Shown: positions 7,197 through 14,661 of the stretch, in pieces | How the letters are laid out: each line of letters begins with the position of its first letter | How positions within the stretch are numbered: position 1 is the stretch's first letter | Assembly (NCBI GenBank): GCA_049687015.1 | Contig: JBAVIP010000010.1 | Location: forward strand, 1 to 18,386 | Source: Methylotenera_A sp049687015 | GTDB taxonomy: Bacteria > Pseudomonadota > Gammaproteobacteria > Burkholderiales > Methylophilaceae | Direction: 5' to 3' | Length of the DNA stretch: 18,386 bases | Translations under genes and position numbers: made by a program | Notes under the pieces: generated by a model | Seen by the model: the letters and a program-made list of their open reading frames with translations, nothing else | What the model was told of the DNA's origin: nothing | Databases searched by the model: none

Positions 7197-8321
7197 CTAT
7201 TTTTTAGATAACTCCAACGCAGCAGCAGGCTCATAGAACGCAAGTCCCAGCGCGGTAGCAACTGGCAGATTTGTTACTTTGCCTTGATGCACGTTCAGCC
7301 CGTTCAGAAGATGTCGGTCATTGCGCAGCGCATTTAAGTCATTATCTGCCAGTGCCAGTACGTAAGGCAGTGTGGCATTGTTGAGCGCATAAGTCGAAGT
7401 ACGCGGTACTGCACTTGGCATGTTGGCGACGCAGTAATGAATCACACCATCGACCACATAGGTGGGTGCATCGTGCGTGGTCGGGCGAGCAGTTTCGCAA
7501 CAACCACCTTGGTCGATGGCAACATCCACTATCACGCTTCCTGGCCGCATGCTCCTAACAATATCGTGCGTAACTAGCTTGGGAGCCGCCGCACCAGCAA
7601 CCAGCACCCCACCAATTACCAGATCGGCAATACTACAGTGATGTTCGATCGCATCTGAGGTCGAATAAACGGTATTCAGGCGATGACCGAATTGCTTGCG
7701 GAGGTTACGCAGGACACTGACATTGCGATCCAGCACTGTCACCGTGGCGCCCATGCCCAGCGCGACATCAATTGCATGCGTGCCGACTACGCCGCCGCCA
7801 ATCACCGTCACTATAGCGGGCTCTACCCCAGGCACACCACCCAGTAATATACCAAGTCCGCCATGTGTTTTTTCAAGAAAATATGCGCCAGCCTGAACCG
7901 AAAGCCTGCCTGCCACCTCTGACATCGGTGCCAGTAAAGGCAAACCACCGCCATTGGCCGTGACTGTTTCATAGGCAATGCAGGTCGCACCTGAATCAAT
8001 CAGGTCATTCGCTTGTTCGGGATCTGGCGCAAGGTGCAGATAAGTGAAGAGAATCTGTCCTGGCCTAAGCCATTGTCGTTCGATGGCTTGAGGTTCTTTG
8101 ACCTTGATGATCAATTTAGCGTGTTCGAATACTTCCTGCGCCGACTTGATGATGGTTGCACCTGCCGATTGGTATTGCTCGTCACTGGCGCCGATCCCTT
8201 CGCCCGCCTTGGTTTCGACAATGACCTCGTGGCCACGTGCCACCAACTCTCGCACATTGGCAGGCACCAAACCAACTCTATATTCACGTACTTTGATTTC
8301 TTTGGGGACTCCGATTAGCAT
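7197..8321 (-). CDS. ald: alanine dehydrogenase
   Basis: This enzyme interconverts L-alanine and NAD+ with pyruvate, ammonia and NADH (EC 1.4.1.1) in the cytoplasm. The protein is 374 residues, the normal size. It starts MLIGVPKEIKVREYRVGLVP, the family signature with R15. K75 in IKVKEP and H96 in LHLAPD correspond to the known substrate-binding and catalytic positions. The Rossmann loop IGGGVVGTHA lies near residue 175. A strong ribosome-binding site (GAGGAGC) precedes the ATG by about 10 bases. It stands alone on the minus strand and converges on the tRNA scar. It may help assimilate or release ammonia, or use alanine as a nitrogen source. The upstream 298-base gap is AT-rich and presumably holds its promoter, which I could not pin down. 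Confidence 0.97.
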   Translation of the reverse strand: MLIGVPKEIKVREYRVGLVPANVRELVARGHEVIVETKAGEGIGASDEQYQSAGATIIKSAQEVFEHAKLIIKVKEPQAIERQWLRPGQILFTYLHLAPDPEQANDLIDSGATCIAYETVTANGGGLPLLAPMSEVAGRLSVQAGAYFLEKTHGGLGILLGGVPGVEPAIVTVIGGGVVGTHAIDVALGMGATVTVLDRNVSVLRNLRKQFGHRLNTVYSTSDAIEHHCSIADLVIGGVLVAGAAAPKLVTHDIVRSMRPGSVIVDVAIDQGGCCETARPTTHDAPTYVVDGVIHYCVANMPSAVPRTSTYALNNATLPYVLALADNDLNALRNDRHLLNGLNVHQGKVTNLPVATALGLAFYEPAAALELSKK

Positions 8322-8619
8322 TTATTATTAGCTCCTCAAAATTATTGTTGCTTCATTCAAAAAGACAAAGAGGTCAGGCATTAGCCAGTTTCCCCAAATA
8401 TTAGATATCTTATCAGAGTAAAATAAGTTTACGGTTGCTTTTAATGTGTTTAGCTGACTACGCCAAGGCAGTGGTGTTTGAAGCCTGCATGACGCCTAAT
8501 TTTGCGTTAGTTGATTTGCTCATATTTTTGCATGTGGTACATTGTTACTGCAGCTTGGCAATGGCCAGAAACATGATGTTCTGTTGGAGCCGGCCACGCT
8601 CTGAAAGGAGAATACGATC

Positions 8620-9093
8620 ATGAACTTGAGTTCAAGTGCCTTTTCTCAGTTTGCTGATATTCCAAGCTTGTACACATGTGAGGGAGCTGAGCAGTCTCCG
8701 CCCCTTGCGTGGTCGGACATACCTGCCGGCACAAAAAGCCTGGCTCTCATCATTGATGACCCTGATGCACCCGATCCAGCCGCACCCCAAATAACCTGGG
8801 TTCATTGGGTGCTGTACAATATTACGCCCAATTCGACCGGTCTTGGTACAGGGAAATCAGGAATCCCCGAGCTGCCAGCAGGCACACTCAATGGCCTGAA
8901 CGACTGGAAGCAAAAAGGATACCGCGGACCATGTCCGCCAATTGGACGCCACAGATACTTCCACAAGCTCTATGCGCTTGACATTGTCCTTCCAGTTTTG
9001 CAACCAGCAACCAAAGCAGCGTTAGAAAAAGCGATGCAGGGGCACATCATTGCGCAGTGCGAGCTGGTGGGATATTACAAGAAAAGAAGATAA
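8620..9093 (+). CDS. YbhB/YbcL family PEBP-like protein
   Basis: This belongs to the bacterial phosphatidylethanolamine-binding protein (Raf kinase inhibitor-like) family, whose role in bacteria is poorly defined. At 157 residues it is of typical length. Family landmarks are SPPLAWSDIPAGTKSLALIIDDPDAPDP (the DPDAP ligand-pocket motif), WVHWVLYNI, the GPCPP motif and HRYFHKLYALD. There is no signal peptide, so it is probably cytoplasmic. The ribosome-binding site AAAGGAG (8604-8610) is strong and well spaced. It is transcribed divergently from ald with 298 bases between them, and no co-transcribed partner is seen on either side. Its neighbours give no hint of function. Confidence 0.95.
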   Translation: MNLSSSAFSQFADIPSLYTCEGAEQSPPLAWSDIPAGTKSLALIIDDPDAPDPAAPQITWVHWVLYNITPNSTGLGTGKSGIPELPAGTLNGLNDWKQKGYRGPCPPIGRHRYFHKLYALDIVLPVLQPATKAALEKAMQGHIIAQCELVGYYKKRR

Positions 9094-9297
9094 GCACGAC
9101 TCTTAGCCCGGTTTAATCGTCCACTTAAGGTCGCTCTGGACTTCACCCGCTTTAGTAGATGTTTATAAACTTCCACTTTGTAACTTTTCAAAACGAGTGG
9201 CTTCTGGCGCGGTTTAAAGTTTTAGTTGTGACTGAATAAAAACAATCGCATTACACTATAAAAGCTATCCTGATATATGGCCTGACTCTTTTACAAG

Positions 9298-10068
9298 TCA
9301 CCAACTCATTGCTAACATCAGCCCCACGCCAAAGTCTACGCTAGACATAGTGTCACCAGCCGTAACATAAGATTGCAAGTTGTAGGTTGGGTTAAATCTA
9401 TGCGAGTAATAAAGCGTGTATTCACGGATATTAGTATTGAGATAGCAAGTGGACTGTCTCAAATCGAGTAGCAAACCTGCGCTATTTGAAGTATTTATTT
9501 TATAAGCCGCGCCAATAGTACCGTACCAAACATTGTGTAAATAAAGTTCTAAATCTTTTGGATCGCCAAGCGCTTTGTAACCGATAGTACCTAACAAAGT
9601 GAGTTTATCTAGTGTTTTATAGGCGTCTAATTGGACCGCGTAATCATTTTCGCCAGTGCCAAGCCCTTTTTTGACTGAAGCAGTTCCAAATTTAACTTTG
9701 GCACCAACATCTAAAATGAATTTTTGTTCTTCAGATTCAAATGCAGTGTAAGTGACACCAGCAACAATATCTCCTAACCCAGACTCACTACTATGCTTAT
9801 TGACGTTATCAGCAATAATTATCTTACTATCACCACCTGTGGCGCCACCAGGCCCATCAACTTGTAGCCATGGAACAGTTACTTTGACTAGCCAGCGATC
9901 GTACTCATATTTCCCAATCAATGGGACATACTTGATGTTAGTGCTTTCTGATTGACCGTACTTTCCTGTACTGTAGTCCAATCCAGTTGTAAATCCAATC
10001 CTAGCCTCCTCGGCCTTTGTTATAGGGCTGCTAATCAGGAATAGGGCTGTTAATATTAACTTTTTCAT
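9298..10068 (-). CDS. putative outer-membrane beta-barrel protein
   Basis: This is a 256-residue exported protein. The signal peptide is MKKLILTALFLISSPITKA, with likely cleavage after KA. The mature part alternates hydrophobic and polar residues in many strands (YDRWLVKVTVPWLQV, FILDVGAKVKFGTA, LTLLGTIGYKALG, YTLYYSHRFNPTYNLQSYVTAG) and ends LMLAMSW. A terminal aromatic residue after a beta strand is the usual signal for outer-membrane insertion. The pattern resembles the transporter-like barrels of the phenol-degradation MetA-pathway family, though I cannot prove membership. At roughly 10-12 predicted strands it is much smaller than the porins of known decaheme conduits. It is the last gene of the minus-strand run, 54 bases after the DUF5666 gene. 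No strong ribosome-binding site is seen. Confidence 0.75.
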   Translation of the reverse strand: MKKLILTALFLISSPITKAEEARIGFTTGLDYSTGKYGQSESTNIKYVPLIGKYEYDRWLVKVTVPWLQVDGPGGATGGDSKIIIADNVNKHSSESGLGDIVAGVTYTAFESEEQKFILDVGAKVKFGTASVKKGLGTGENDYAVQLDAYKTLDKLTLLGTIGYKALGDPKDLELYLHNVWYGTIGAAYKINTSNSAGLLLDLRQSTCYLNTNIREYTLYYSHRFNPTYNLQSYVTAGDTMSSVDFGVGLMLAMSW

Positions 10069-10122
10069 TGTTGTTAAGTATATTATTTCTACAATTAATA
10101 TTATATTTTACCGTACAAAAAT

Positions 10123-11382
10123 TTAATGCTCAGGAATTTCGGGCCTTTCAATTACCTCAGGCCTTTCTATTTTCTCAGGTCTTTCCACTTTCTCAGGTCT
10201 TTCCACTTTCTCAGTCTTTTCGACTTTTTCAGTCTTTTCGAGCCTTTCTATTGGTTCAACTTTTTCTGGTACGCCAGTTGCATCTGTCTTTTCATAGTTA
10301 TCTGATTCGTATTCAGCGTGTCCTTTAACCGAATGAGGTTTTTCAATTTTTAGCGAATTTGGACGCTGTTTACTTCCGCCACGCTCTAAAACTTTATCTT
10401 TGGCTATATATTCGATTGTTCGCGCGGTCAATTTGCCATGGCCATCGATCTTGCCTCTTACTATTATGGTTTGATTTTCATTATTGTTTGCACCATTGAC
10501 TTTAGTATTAGCATCAATACCAACGATTAGGTTTTGGAAAACAAATTGTTGTTGCGAAACCTTCGGGGCAATTCCCTGAATAACCACATCTGTTGAGGCG
10601 CTAAGTACGCGCTGTGCTGCGCTTTCCTTCACCTGAGTGGCTTGTAAACTGCTGCCATTCCAATTACCCCTTACCTGAATGCTAGTGCCAGAAAGCGATG
10701 AATTCACATTGGTAACTTTTATGCCATTAATTTTGCCTGATTTATCAACCACACCAGAGATTGAATGTGGAGTATTTGATGCTACAGGGTCTAAGCGTAA
10801 GGCATAAATATCATTCGCCGAGGCTAACCCACTTAATTTTACAGTTTGGTTTAGTTTTAAATTTTTTAAACCAATGGTGCTTGGTGTAACTTTAATAGCC
10901 TGACCCATAATCTGTATGGAGTTTTGAGCTAAATTGATTTTTTCCACCTTACCAGTAATTGCGTGTGAAACGCTAATACGTTGCGCTTTAAGTTGATTAC
11001 CTTTATTGGAAGACTCAATTGCTACCACTTGGCCAACATCAAGGGCGCTAATTGAGGATAATTCACCGTCGATATCCACGGTCGTTTGCGTGTCATAAAG
11101 TATTTCCAAGCCATTTACGCATACACTGGCAAATCCTGTAATCACGCCAATAATGCCGGTTCCGCCTATTCCCTCTTGAGTTTGCTGCCCAGTTCCACCT
11201 ATACCTGAGTCTGCGCTGATGCCAGTCCCGCCTACGCCGTCATGCGCCTGCTGCCCGGTTCCGCCTATACCGTCTTGCTGGTTTCCTGTGCCGCCAATGC
11301 CACTATTGCAGACACCGGCATTAGCGCTTGATGCCAATAAAACTAGCAAAATTGCTGCTAAGGTTGCTGAAAGTCGTTGCAC
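10123..11382 (-). CDS. secreted DUF5666 protein with GIGGTG repeats and EK-rich tail
   Basis: This is a 419-residue exported protein of unknown function. The signal peptide (1-22) ends SSANA. Residues 28-76 hold five G(I/V)GGTG hexapeptides spaced 10-11 residues apart. Next comes a run of small beta domains (IIGVITGFASVCVNGLEILYD and similar units) typical of DUF5666, about residues 77-335. The last 54 residues (366-419) are a charged repeat of Glu, Lys, Val/Ile, Arg and Pro. The start is GTG at 11382 with AAAGGA upstream; the SD overlaps the end of the DUF6502 gene, only three bases away, which indicates translational coupling. GIGGTG plus DUF5666 is a combination I associate with betaproteobacterial surface proteins. 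A role with the neighbouring cytochromes or barrel is inference. Confidence 0.85.
   Translation of the reverse strand: MQRLSATLAAILLVLLASSANAGVCNSGIGGTGNQQDGIGGTGQQAHDGVGGTGISADSGIGGTGQQTQEGIGGTGIIGVITGFASVCVNGLEILYDTQTTVDIDGELSSISALDVGQVVAIESSNKGNQLKAQRISVSHAITGKVEKINLAQNSIQIMGQAIKVTPSTIGLKNLKLNQTVKLSGLASANDIYALRLDPVASNTPHSISGVVDKSGKINGIKVTNVNSSLSGTSIQVRGNWNGSSLQATQVKESAAQRVLSASTDVVIQGIAPKVSQQQFVFQNLIVGIDANTKVNGANNNENQTIIVRGKIDGHGKLTARTIEYIAKDKVLERGGSKQRPNSLKIEKPHSVKGHAEYESDNYEKTDATGVPEKVEPIERLEKTEKVEKTEKVERPEKVERPEKIERPEVIERPEIPEH
10126..10287 (-). repeat. 18-bp-type tandem repeats encoding the ERPEK tail
   Basis: The 3' end of the DUF5666 gene consists of degenerate tandem units of about 18 bases (or sub-units of 9-12 bases) that encode VERPEK/IERPEK/VEKTEK. 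Such repeats are prone to changes in copy number, and the tail length may vary among strains. Confidence 0.8.
11155..11301 (-). repeat. GIGGTG-encoding repeats
   Basis: Five imperfect repeats of 30-33 bases encode G(I/V)GGTG followed by 4-5 variable residues, often with QQ. They lie directly after the signal peptide of the DUF5666 protein. Confidence 0.85.
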
Positions 11383-11385
11383 GGT

Positions 11386-12252
11386 TTAACTGTCCTTTGC
11401 AGATGTATTTATATCATCATCTGCATGATAAAAATACACACCAAAATTCATTCTTTGAGTTGCCTTATCAGAGCGTCTCCGCGTAGTCGTTTCTGTTTGT
11501 GCGGCCTTAAGCGCTGCTGCTCGGCGATTTACCGCTTTAATAGCGGCCATGCTGCTTTGCCTGGCAAGTTGATGCAGTATTTCAATATTTTCTGGGGTTA
11601 GGCCGTCGTAGTAAACACAACGTTCTAGCATGGGATTGTTCAGATTGTTTAGGTTGCTTTCTGCTGCCGCCATGTGGTCATGCACATTCATGCCAAAAAA
11701 AACTAGTTTTTCTTGTAGATCAAGTTTTGGAATAAAGGCTTGTATGTTTAAATGCACGTAATCGTTATTGTCCAGGCTAACGAAGCCCAATCTTAGCCAC
11801 TCGTCCAACACTGGCCGTGAACGAAAATCTTTGCTGACACTGGCAACTAATGACTCAAAAGACACTGCGCCCTGACTTGCCAGCCTTGGCAATGGCCTTG
11901 GCTGGCCTAGCGTGTCTAGATATAGGTTGTTACCAAGCCATAGTCCGATAATTTGCGCCCCAATAGATGGTGGTGGTTCTGGAGGTGCTATGTTTTCACT
12001 AAGAATGCGTTGCACATCTTTGCGATGAACACCAGTCAATAAGGTGATGCGGCTATTGGTTTGTGCTTTACCATTCAGTCGAAACTCTTCTTCTGCTACG
12101 CTTACGAATACGCGCTTTAAATCTTCCAATACCATCGTGTAGTTAATGCCTTGCGATAGCATTAGACGCACTAATGGGCGCAATACTTTTCGCAAGGTAT
12201 TGTGCAGCGCAGTTTTTGCCTTATCTGAAGCATTGGCGAGGTCTATATTCAT
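11386..12252 (-). CDS. DUF6502 family protein, possible DNA-binding
   Basis: This is a 288-residue cytoplasmic-looking protein. The N-terminal part (LRKVLRPLVRLMLSQGINYTMVLEDLKRVFV, then TNSRITLLTGVHRKDVQRIL at 65-84) is characteristic of DUF6502 as I recall it. The 65-84 segment has the shape of a helix-turn-helix (short helix, GVHR turn, recognition helix). The middle region (WLRLGFVSLDNNDYVHLN) could be a wing or sensor part. The C-terminus is rich in Arg, Lys, Ala and Thr. No signal peptide is present. It follows the oxidoreductase gene by 48 bases and overlaps regulatory sequence of the DUF5666 gene (3-base gap). A regulatory role for this locus is a reasonable guess, not shown by the sequence. 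Confidence 0.8.
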   Translation of the reverse strand: MNIDLANASDKAKTALHNTLRKVLRPLVRLMLSQGINYTMVLEDLKRVFVSVAEEEFRLNGKAQTNSRITLLTGVHRKDVQRILSENIAPPEPPPSIGAQIIGLWLGNNLYLDTLGQPRPLPRLASQGAVSFESLVASVSKDFRSRPVLDEWLRLGFVSLDNNDYVHLNIQAFIPKLDLQEKLVFFGMNVHDHMAAAESNLNNLNNPMLERCVYYDGLTPENIEILHQLARQSSMAAIKAVNRRAAALKAAQTETTTRRRSDKATQRMNFGVYFYHADDDINTSAKDS

Positions 12253-12300
12253 ATTAATCTAATTATATTCTGCTAGTAATTTTTTCGTAAAAATTATATG

Positions 12301-13605
12301 TCATGCGACAGCTTTGCCATAATGTGTTTCGACCATCACTCCAATTTCTTTTAAAAATGGAGTGGGTAGTACGCCGCCAGCACAAACGATCACAGCATTA
12401 TTCGGGATTTCTACAATATCCTTATTAGCTAATTCAATTTTTACCGTGTCGGAGTGTATTTCTTTTACGTTTGACTTAAGCAGCACCGTAAGTCGTTTTG
12501 CCTCTTCTGCTTTTTGCAATTTTTCACGATTCTTTGGTTTTACGCGGCCAAAAGCTTCGCTACGATAAGAGAGCGTTACAGTGGTGCCGGGTTGTTCAGA
12601 TATCGCAATAGCAGCTTCTAGCGCGCTGTCGCCGCCGCCTACGACTAAGACGTGCTGTTGACGATATTGCTCTGGGTCAATCAGTCGGTAAACAACTTTG
12701 GGATGATCTTCACCAGCCACATCTAGTTTGCGAGGTGTGCCTTGCCTGCCGATAGCAAGTAAAACGTTAGCTGTTTGGTAGGTAGCTTTGGAGGTTTTAA
12801 CTTCATAGCCCTTGGTTGTTTTTTTGATGTTTTCCATGCGCTCATTAAAGTTAACCTTGAGTTTTTGGTCACGTAATATGCGCTGCCAGAATCCCAGCAA
12901 CTCCTCTTTGCTGATGTCGTACATTTCGACCTTGCCAACAATGGGCAGCATAACAGGTTGGGTCATGGCGACTTTGTTACGTGGATATTTGTAAATAGCG
13001 CCGCCAAGAGAATCTTCCTGTTCAATGGCTATGTAACTAAGCTCATTTTCTTTGGCGGCAAGGGAGGCTGAAAGTCCTGCAGGGCCCGCACCTATAATGA
13101 CAACGTCATATTCGTTGCCCCCATTATTTTTTTTCAGAATGGAGTCTATGGATTGCTTGCCTTGTTCTGCGGCCTTGCGAATCAGCCCCATGCCGCCAAG
13201 CTCCCCAGCGATAAAGATGTTTGATACATTAGTTTCAAAAGAAGGTTGAACAAAAGGGATGTCCATGCCGCGTTTTTCGGTACCAAATACTAGTTCTATA
13301 GCGTCAACTGGGCATGCAGTCAGGCAAGCTCCATGGCCAATGCAGTGCGTTGGATCAGTAAGCATGGCTTTGCCATTAACTATGCTAAGGGCTTTTTCTG
13401 GACATGCTTTTACGCAGGCGCCTGAGCCACAACAGCGACTCAAGTTGATGTGGGGGTGTATGGAGGCAGGCTCGGTGAGTCCGGCTTCTTTCGCTTCATG
13501 TAAACGTGCGCGACCACGTCGATTAATTTGCTTCTGACGTATGATATAAATTGCCAAAATCAAAAGTAATGGAGTGAGGTATAAAAATAAAGTTATGTTT
13601 GACAT
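12301..13605 (-). CDS. membrane-anchored FAD/NAD(P) oxidoreductase with ferredoxin-like sites
   Basis: This is a 434-residue protein. Residues 5-22 form one N-terminal membrane helix followed by a basic stretch (RRGRAR), so the rest should face the cytoplasm. Next come two ferredoxin-like sites at 58-68 (CCGSGACVKAC) and 88-98 (CIGHGACLTAC). In both, the second cysteine of the usual CxxCxxCxxxCP is replaced, by Ser61 and His91. A thioredoxin-reductase-like flavoprotein follows, with the FAD loop IIGAGPAGLSAS (170-181) and a NAD(P) loop VLVVGGGDSALEAA. No redox CxxC of thioredoxin reductase is seen. It could move electrons between NAD(P)H and the membrane quinone or cytochrome-b partner encoded divergently. 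It is first in the minus-strand run, and its promoter overlaps that of the cytochrome genes. Confidence 0.85.
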   Translation of the reverse strand: MSNITLFLYLTPLLLILAIYIIRQKQINRRGRARLHEAKEAGLTEPASIHPHINLSRCCGSGACVKACPEKALSIVNGKAMLTDPTHCIGHGACLTACPVDAIELVFGTEKRGMDIPFVQPSFETNVSNIFIAGELGGMGLIRKAAEQGKQSIDSILKKNNGGNEYDVVIIGAGPAGLSASLAAKENELSYIAIEQEDSLGGAIYKYPRNKVAMTQPVMLPIVGKVEMYDISKEELLGFWQRILRDQKLKVNFNERMENIKKTTKGYEVKTSKATYQTANVLLAIGRQGTPRKLDVAGEDHPKVVYRLIDPEQYRQQHVLVVGGGDSALEAAIAISEQPGTTVTLSYRSEAFGRVKPKNREKLQKAEEAKRLTVLLKSNVKEIHSDTVKIELANKDIVEIPNNAVIVCAGGVLPTPFLKEIGVMVETHYGKAVA

Positions 13606-13612
13606 ATGCGAG

Positions 13613-13642
13613 TTGACAATGATAATGAGTCTTGAGTTTAAT
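13613..13642 (+). promoter_or_regulatory. promoter for the cytochrome operon
   Basis: A perfect -35 TTGACA (13613-13618) and a -10 TTTAAT (13637-13642) are 18 bases apart. The predicted start is near 13650, giving a leader of about 185 bases before the first CDS. The -10 overlaps the -10 of the opposing promoter by two bases. Confidence 0.6.
13615..13633. promoter_or_regulatory. Fur-box-like operator
   Basis: The 19 bases match the Escherichia-type Fur consensus at 14 of 19 positions, with the uninterrupted AATGATAAT core intact. It overlaps the -35 of the plus-strand promoter and the predicted start site of the minus-strand promoter. It is therefore placed to control both directions, consistent with iron-linked regulation. 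Confidence 0.5.
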
Positions 13643-13669
13643 TAAAAATCATTATTTCGGCAGGTTCAA
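13641..13669 (-). promoter_or_regulatory. promoter for the oxidoreductase/DUF6502/DUF5666 run
   Basis: On the minus strand a -35 TTGAAC (13669-13664) and a -10 TTTAAT (13646-13641) are exactly 17 bases apart. The predicted start is near 13634, about 29 bases before the ATG at 13605. Confidence 0.55.
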
Positions 13670-13674
13670 TATAT

Positions 13675-13697
13675 AATATTGCTGATTACAATATTGC
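13675..13697. repeat. small symmetric element in the divergent promoter region
   Basis: AATATTG (13675-13681) and CAATATT (13689-13695) form an inverted repeat with a 7-base spacer. The same bases also give a direct repeat AATATTGC with 15-base periodicity. It is upstream of the minus -35 and in the leader of the plus transcript, a plausible operator site. Confidence 0.4.
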
Positions 13698-13803
13698 ATA
13701 ATATGTGAGAAAATTACACACGTCAATTTTTATATGGGCAATTGGCTTGCCAAGTTTGTCTATAGAGTTTAAGTTGCTCACAATTTTATTAAAAGGAAAC
13801 GTA

Positions 13804-13842
13804 GTGACAGGTAATTATAAATTCAAGGAATTACAGTGCTAG
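13804..13842 (+). CDS. possible 12-residue leader peptide
   Basis: A short frame starts GTG at 13804 with a good AAAAGGAAA (13791-13799) seven bases upstream, encodes MTGNYKFKELQC and stops at TAG 13840-13842. It overlaps the GTG start of the cytochrome-b-like gene (13836) in a different frame. Ribosomes ending here would be placed for reinitiation at that start. It may equally be chance. Confidence 0.3.
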   Translation: MTGNYKFKELQC

Positions 13843-14657
13843 GTAAGATTGGCAGTTTATTTAACCGGATAGTCATGCTGACAATCTTGGTTATGGTCGT
13901 GTGGGCAGGATGGAAAGTGGCTCATGGCAGCTACTACAAGTCTGGGGAGGGGCTGGGTTACAATTTGGGCTTGGTAGGCGGCTTGATGATGTTGACCTTG
14001 CTAATGTATTCATTCCGTAAACACGTCAAATTCATGCAGGGTTTGGGTAAGCTTAAATATTGGTTTCGTATTCACATGACGTTAGGCGTGCTGGGTCCGA
14101 CATTGGTTTTGTTTCATACCACGTTTCGTACTGGTTCAATTAACGCAGCGGTGGCGCTTTATTGCATGCTGTTGGTTGCGGGCAGTGGTTTAATTGGTAA
14201 ATTTGCCTATACGCGCATCCACAGAGGCCTTTATGGTAGCCGGTCTTCGCTAAAAGAGGCGTATGAAGAGATGGCTAGTAGTTCGGGCGATATTAAGTCG
14301 AAACTGCATTTTTTCCCCAAAGTCGAAAAGAAAATTAAGGATTTCGAATATGAAGCCTTGGAGAAAAAACGTGGTTTTTTTGCAGGGGTTTGGTTCTTTC
14401 TTAGTTTTGATGTAAGGCGCATGCTGCTTGCATGGCGTTGCAAGCGTTATATACAGTTAAAGCTGGGTCCAGATAAGCAAGATCTCGCTGAAGAGGCGGC
14501 AAGTCTGGTCAGTCAGTATTTAGCGCAAATCCAAACGGTGGCTCAATTCAAAAAATTCGAACAAATATTTTCTGCATGGCACGTTTTGCATATACCGCTG
14601 ATGTATATGATGGTAGCCACCGCTATATTCCATGTTATTTGGGTACATATGTACTAA
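13836..14657 (+). CDS. cytochrome-b-like integral membrane protein
   Basis: This is a 273-residue protein with about five or six membrane helices (roughly 12-28, 43-60, 80-97, 104-124, 182-199 and 250-271). Histidines fall at helix positions suited to heme b ligation: H80 and H94 (RIHMTLGVLG, LFHTTF) and H249, H252, H266 and H271 in the last helix (WHVLHIPL, FHVIWVHMY). The loop 127-175 is highly charged. The arrangement recalls small di-heme membrane cytochromes and ferric-reductase-like proteins, but I recognise no named family with certainty. The start is GTG with AAGGAA six bases upstream. It lies four bases before the 27-heme cytochrome gene, so the two are surely co-transcribed. It probably hands electrons between the quinone pool or the divergent flavoprotein and that periplasmic cytochrome. 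Confidence 0.8.
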   Translation: MLGKIGSLFNRIVMLTILVMVVWAGWKVAHGSYYKSGEGLGYNLGLVGGLMMLTLLMYSFRKHVKFMQGLGKLKYWFRIHMTLGVLGPTLVLFHTTFRTGSINAAVALYCMLLVAGSGLIGKFAYTRIHRGLYGSRSSLKEAYEEMASSSGDIKSKLHFFPKVEKKIKDFEYEALEKKRGFFAGVWFFLSFDVRRMLLAWRCKRYIQLKLGPDKQDLAEEAASLVSQYLAQIQTVAQFKKFEQIFSAWHVLHIPLMYMMVATAIFHVIWVHMY

Positions 14658-14661
14658 GTAA

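Noticed and set aside
8435..8623. 62-residue frame overlapping the YbhB-like gene by ATGA.
   Set aside because: The four-base overlap looks like coupling, but the start is TTG without a ribosome-binding site and the translation is Cys/Met-rich without family features. The downstream gene has its own strong site.
12278..12298. AT-rich inverted repeat and minus-strand TATAAT before the DUF6502 gene, as an internal promoter or terminator.
   Set aside because: The stem is only A-T, no -35 at proper spacing is seen, and the gap is short, so it may be chance in AT-rich sequence.
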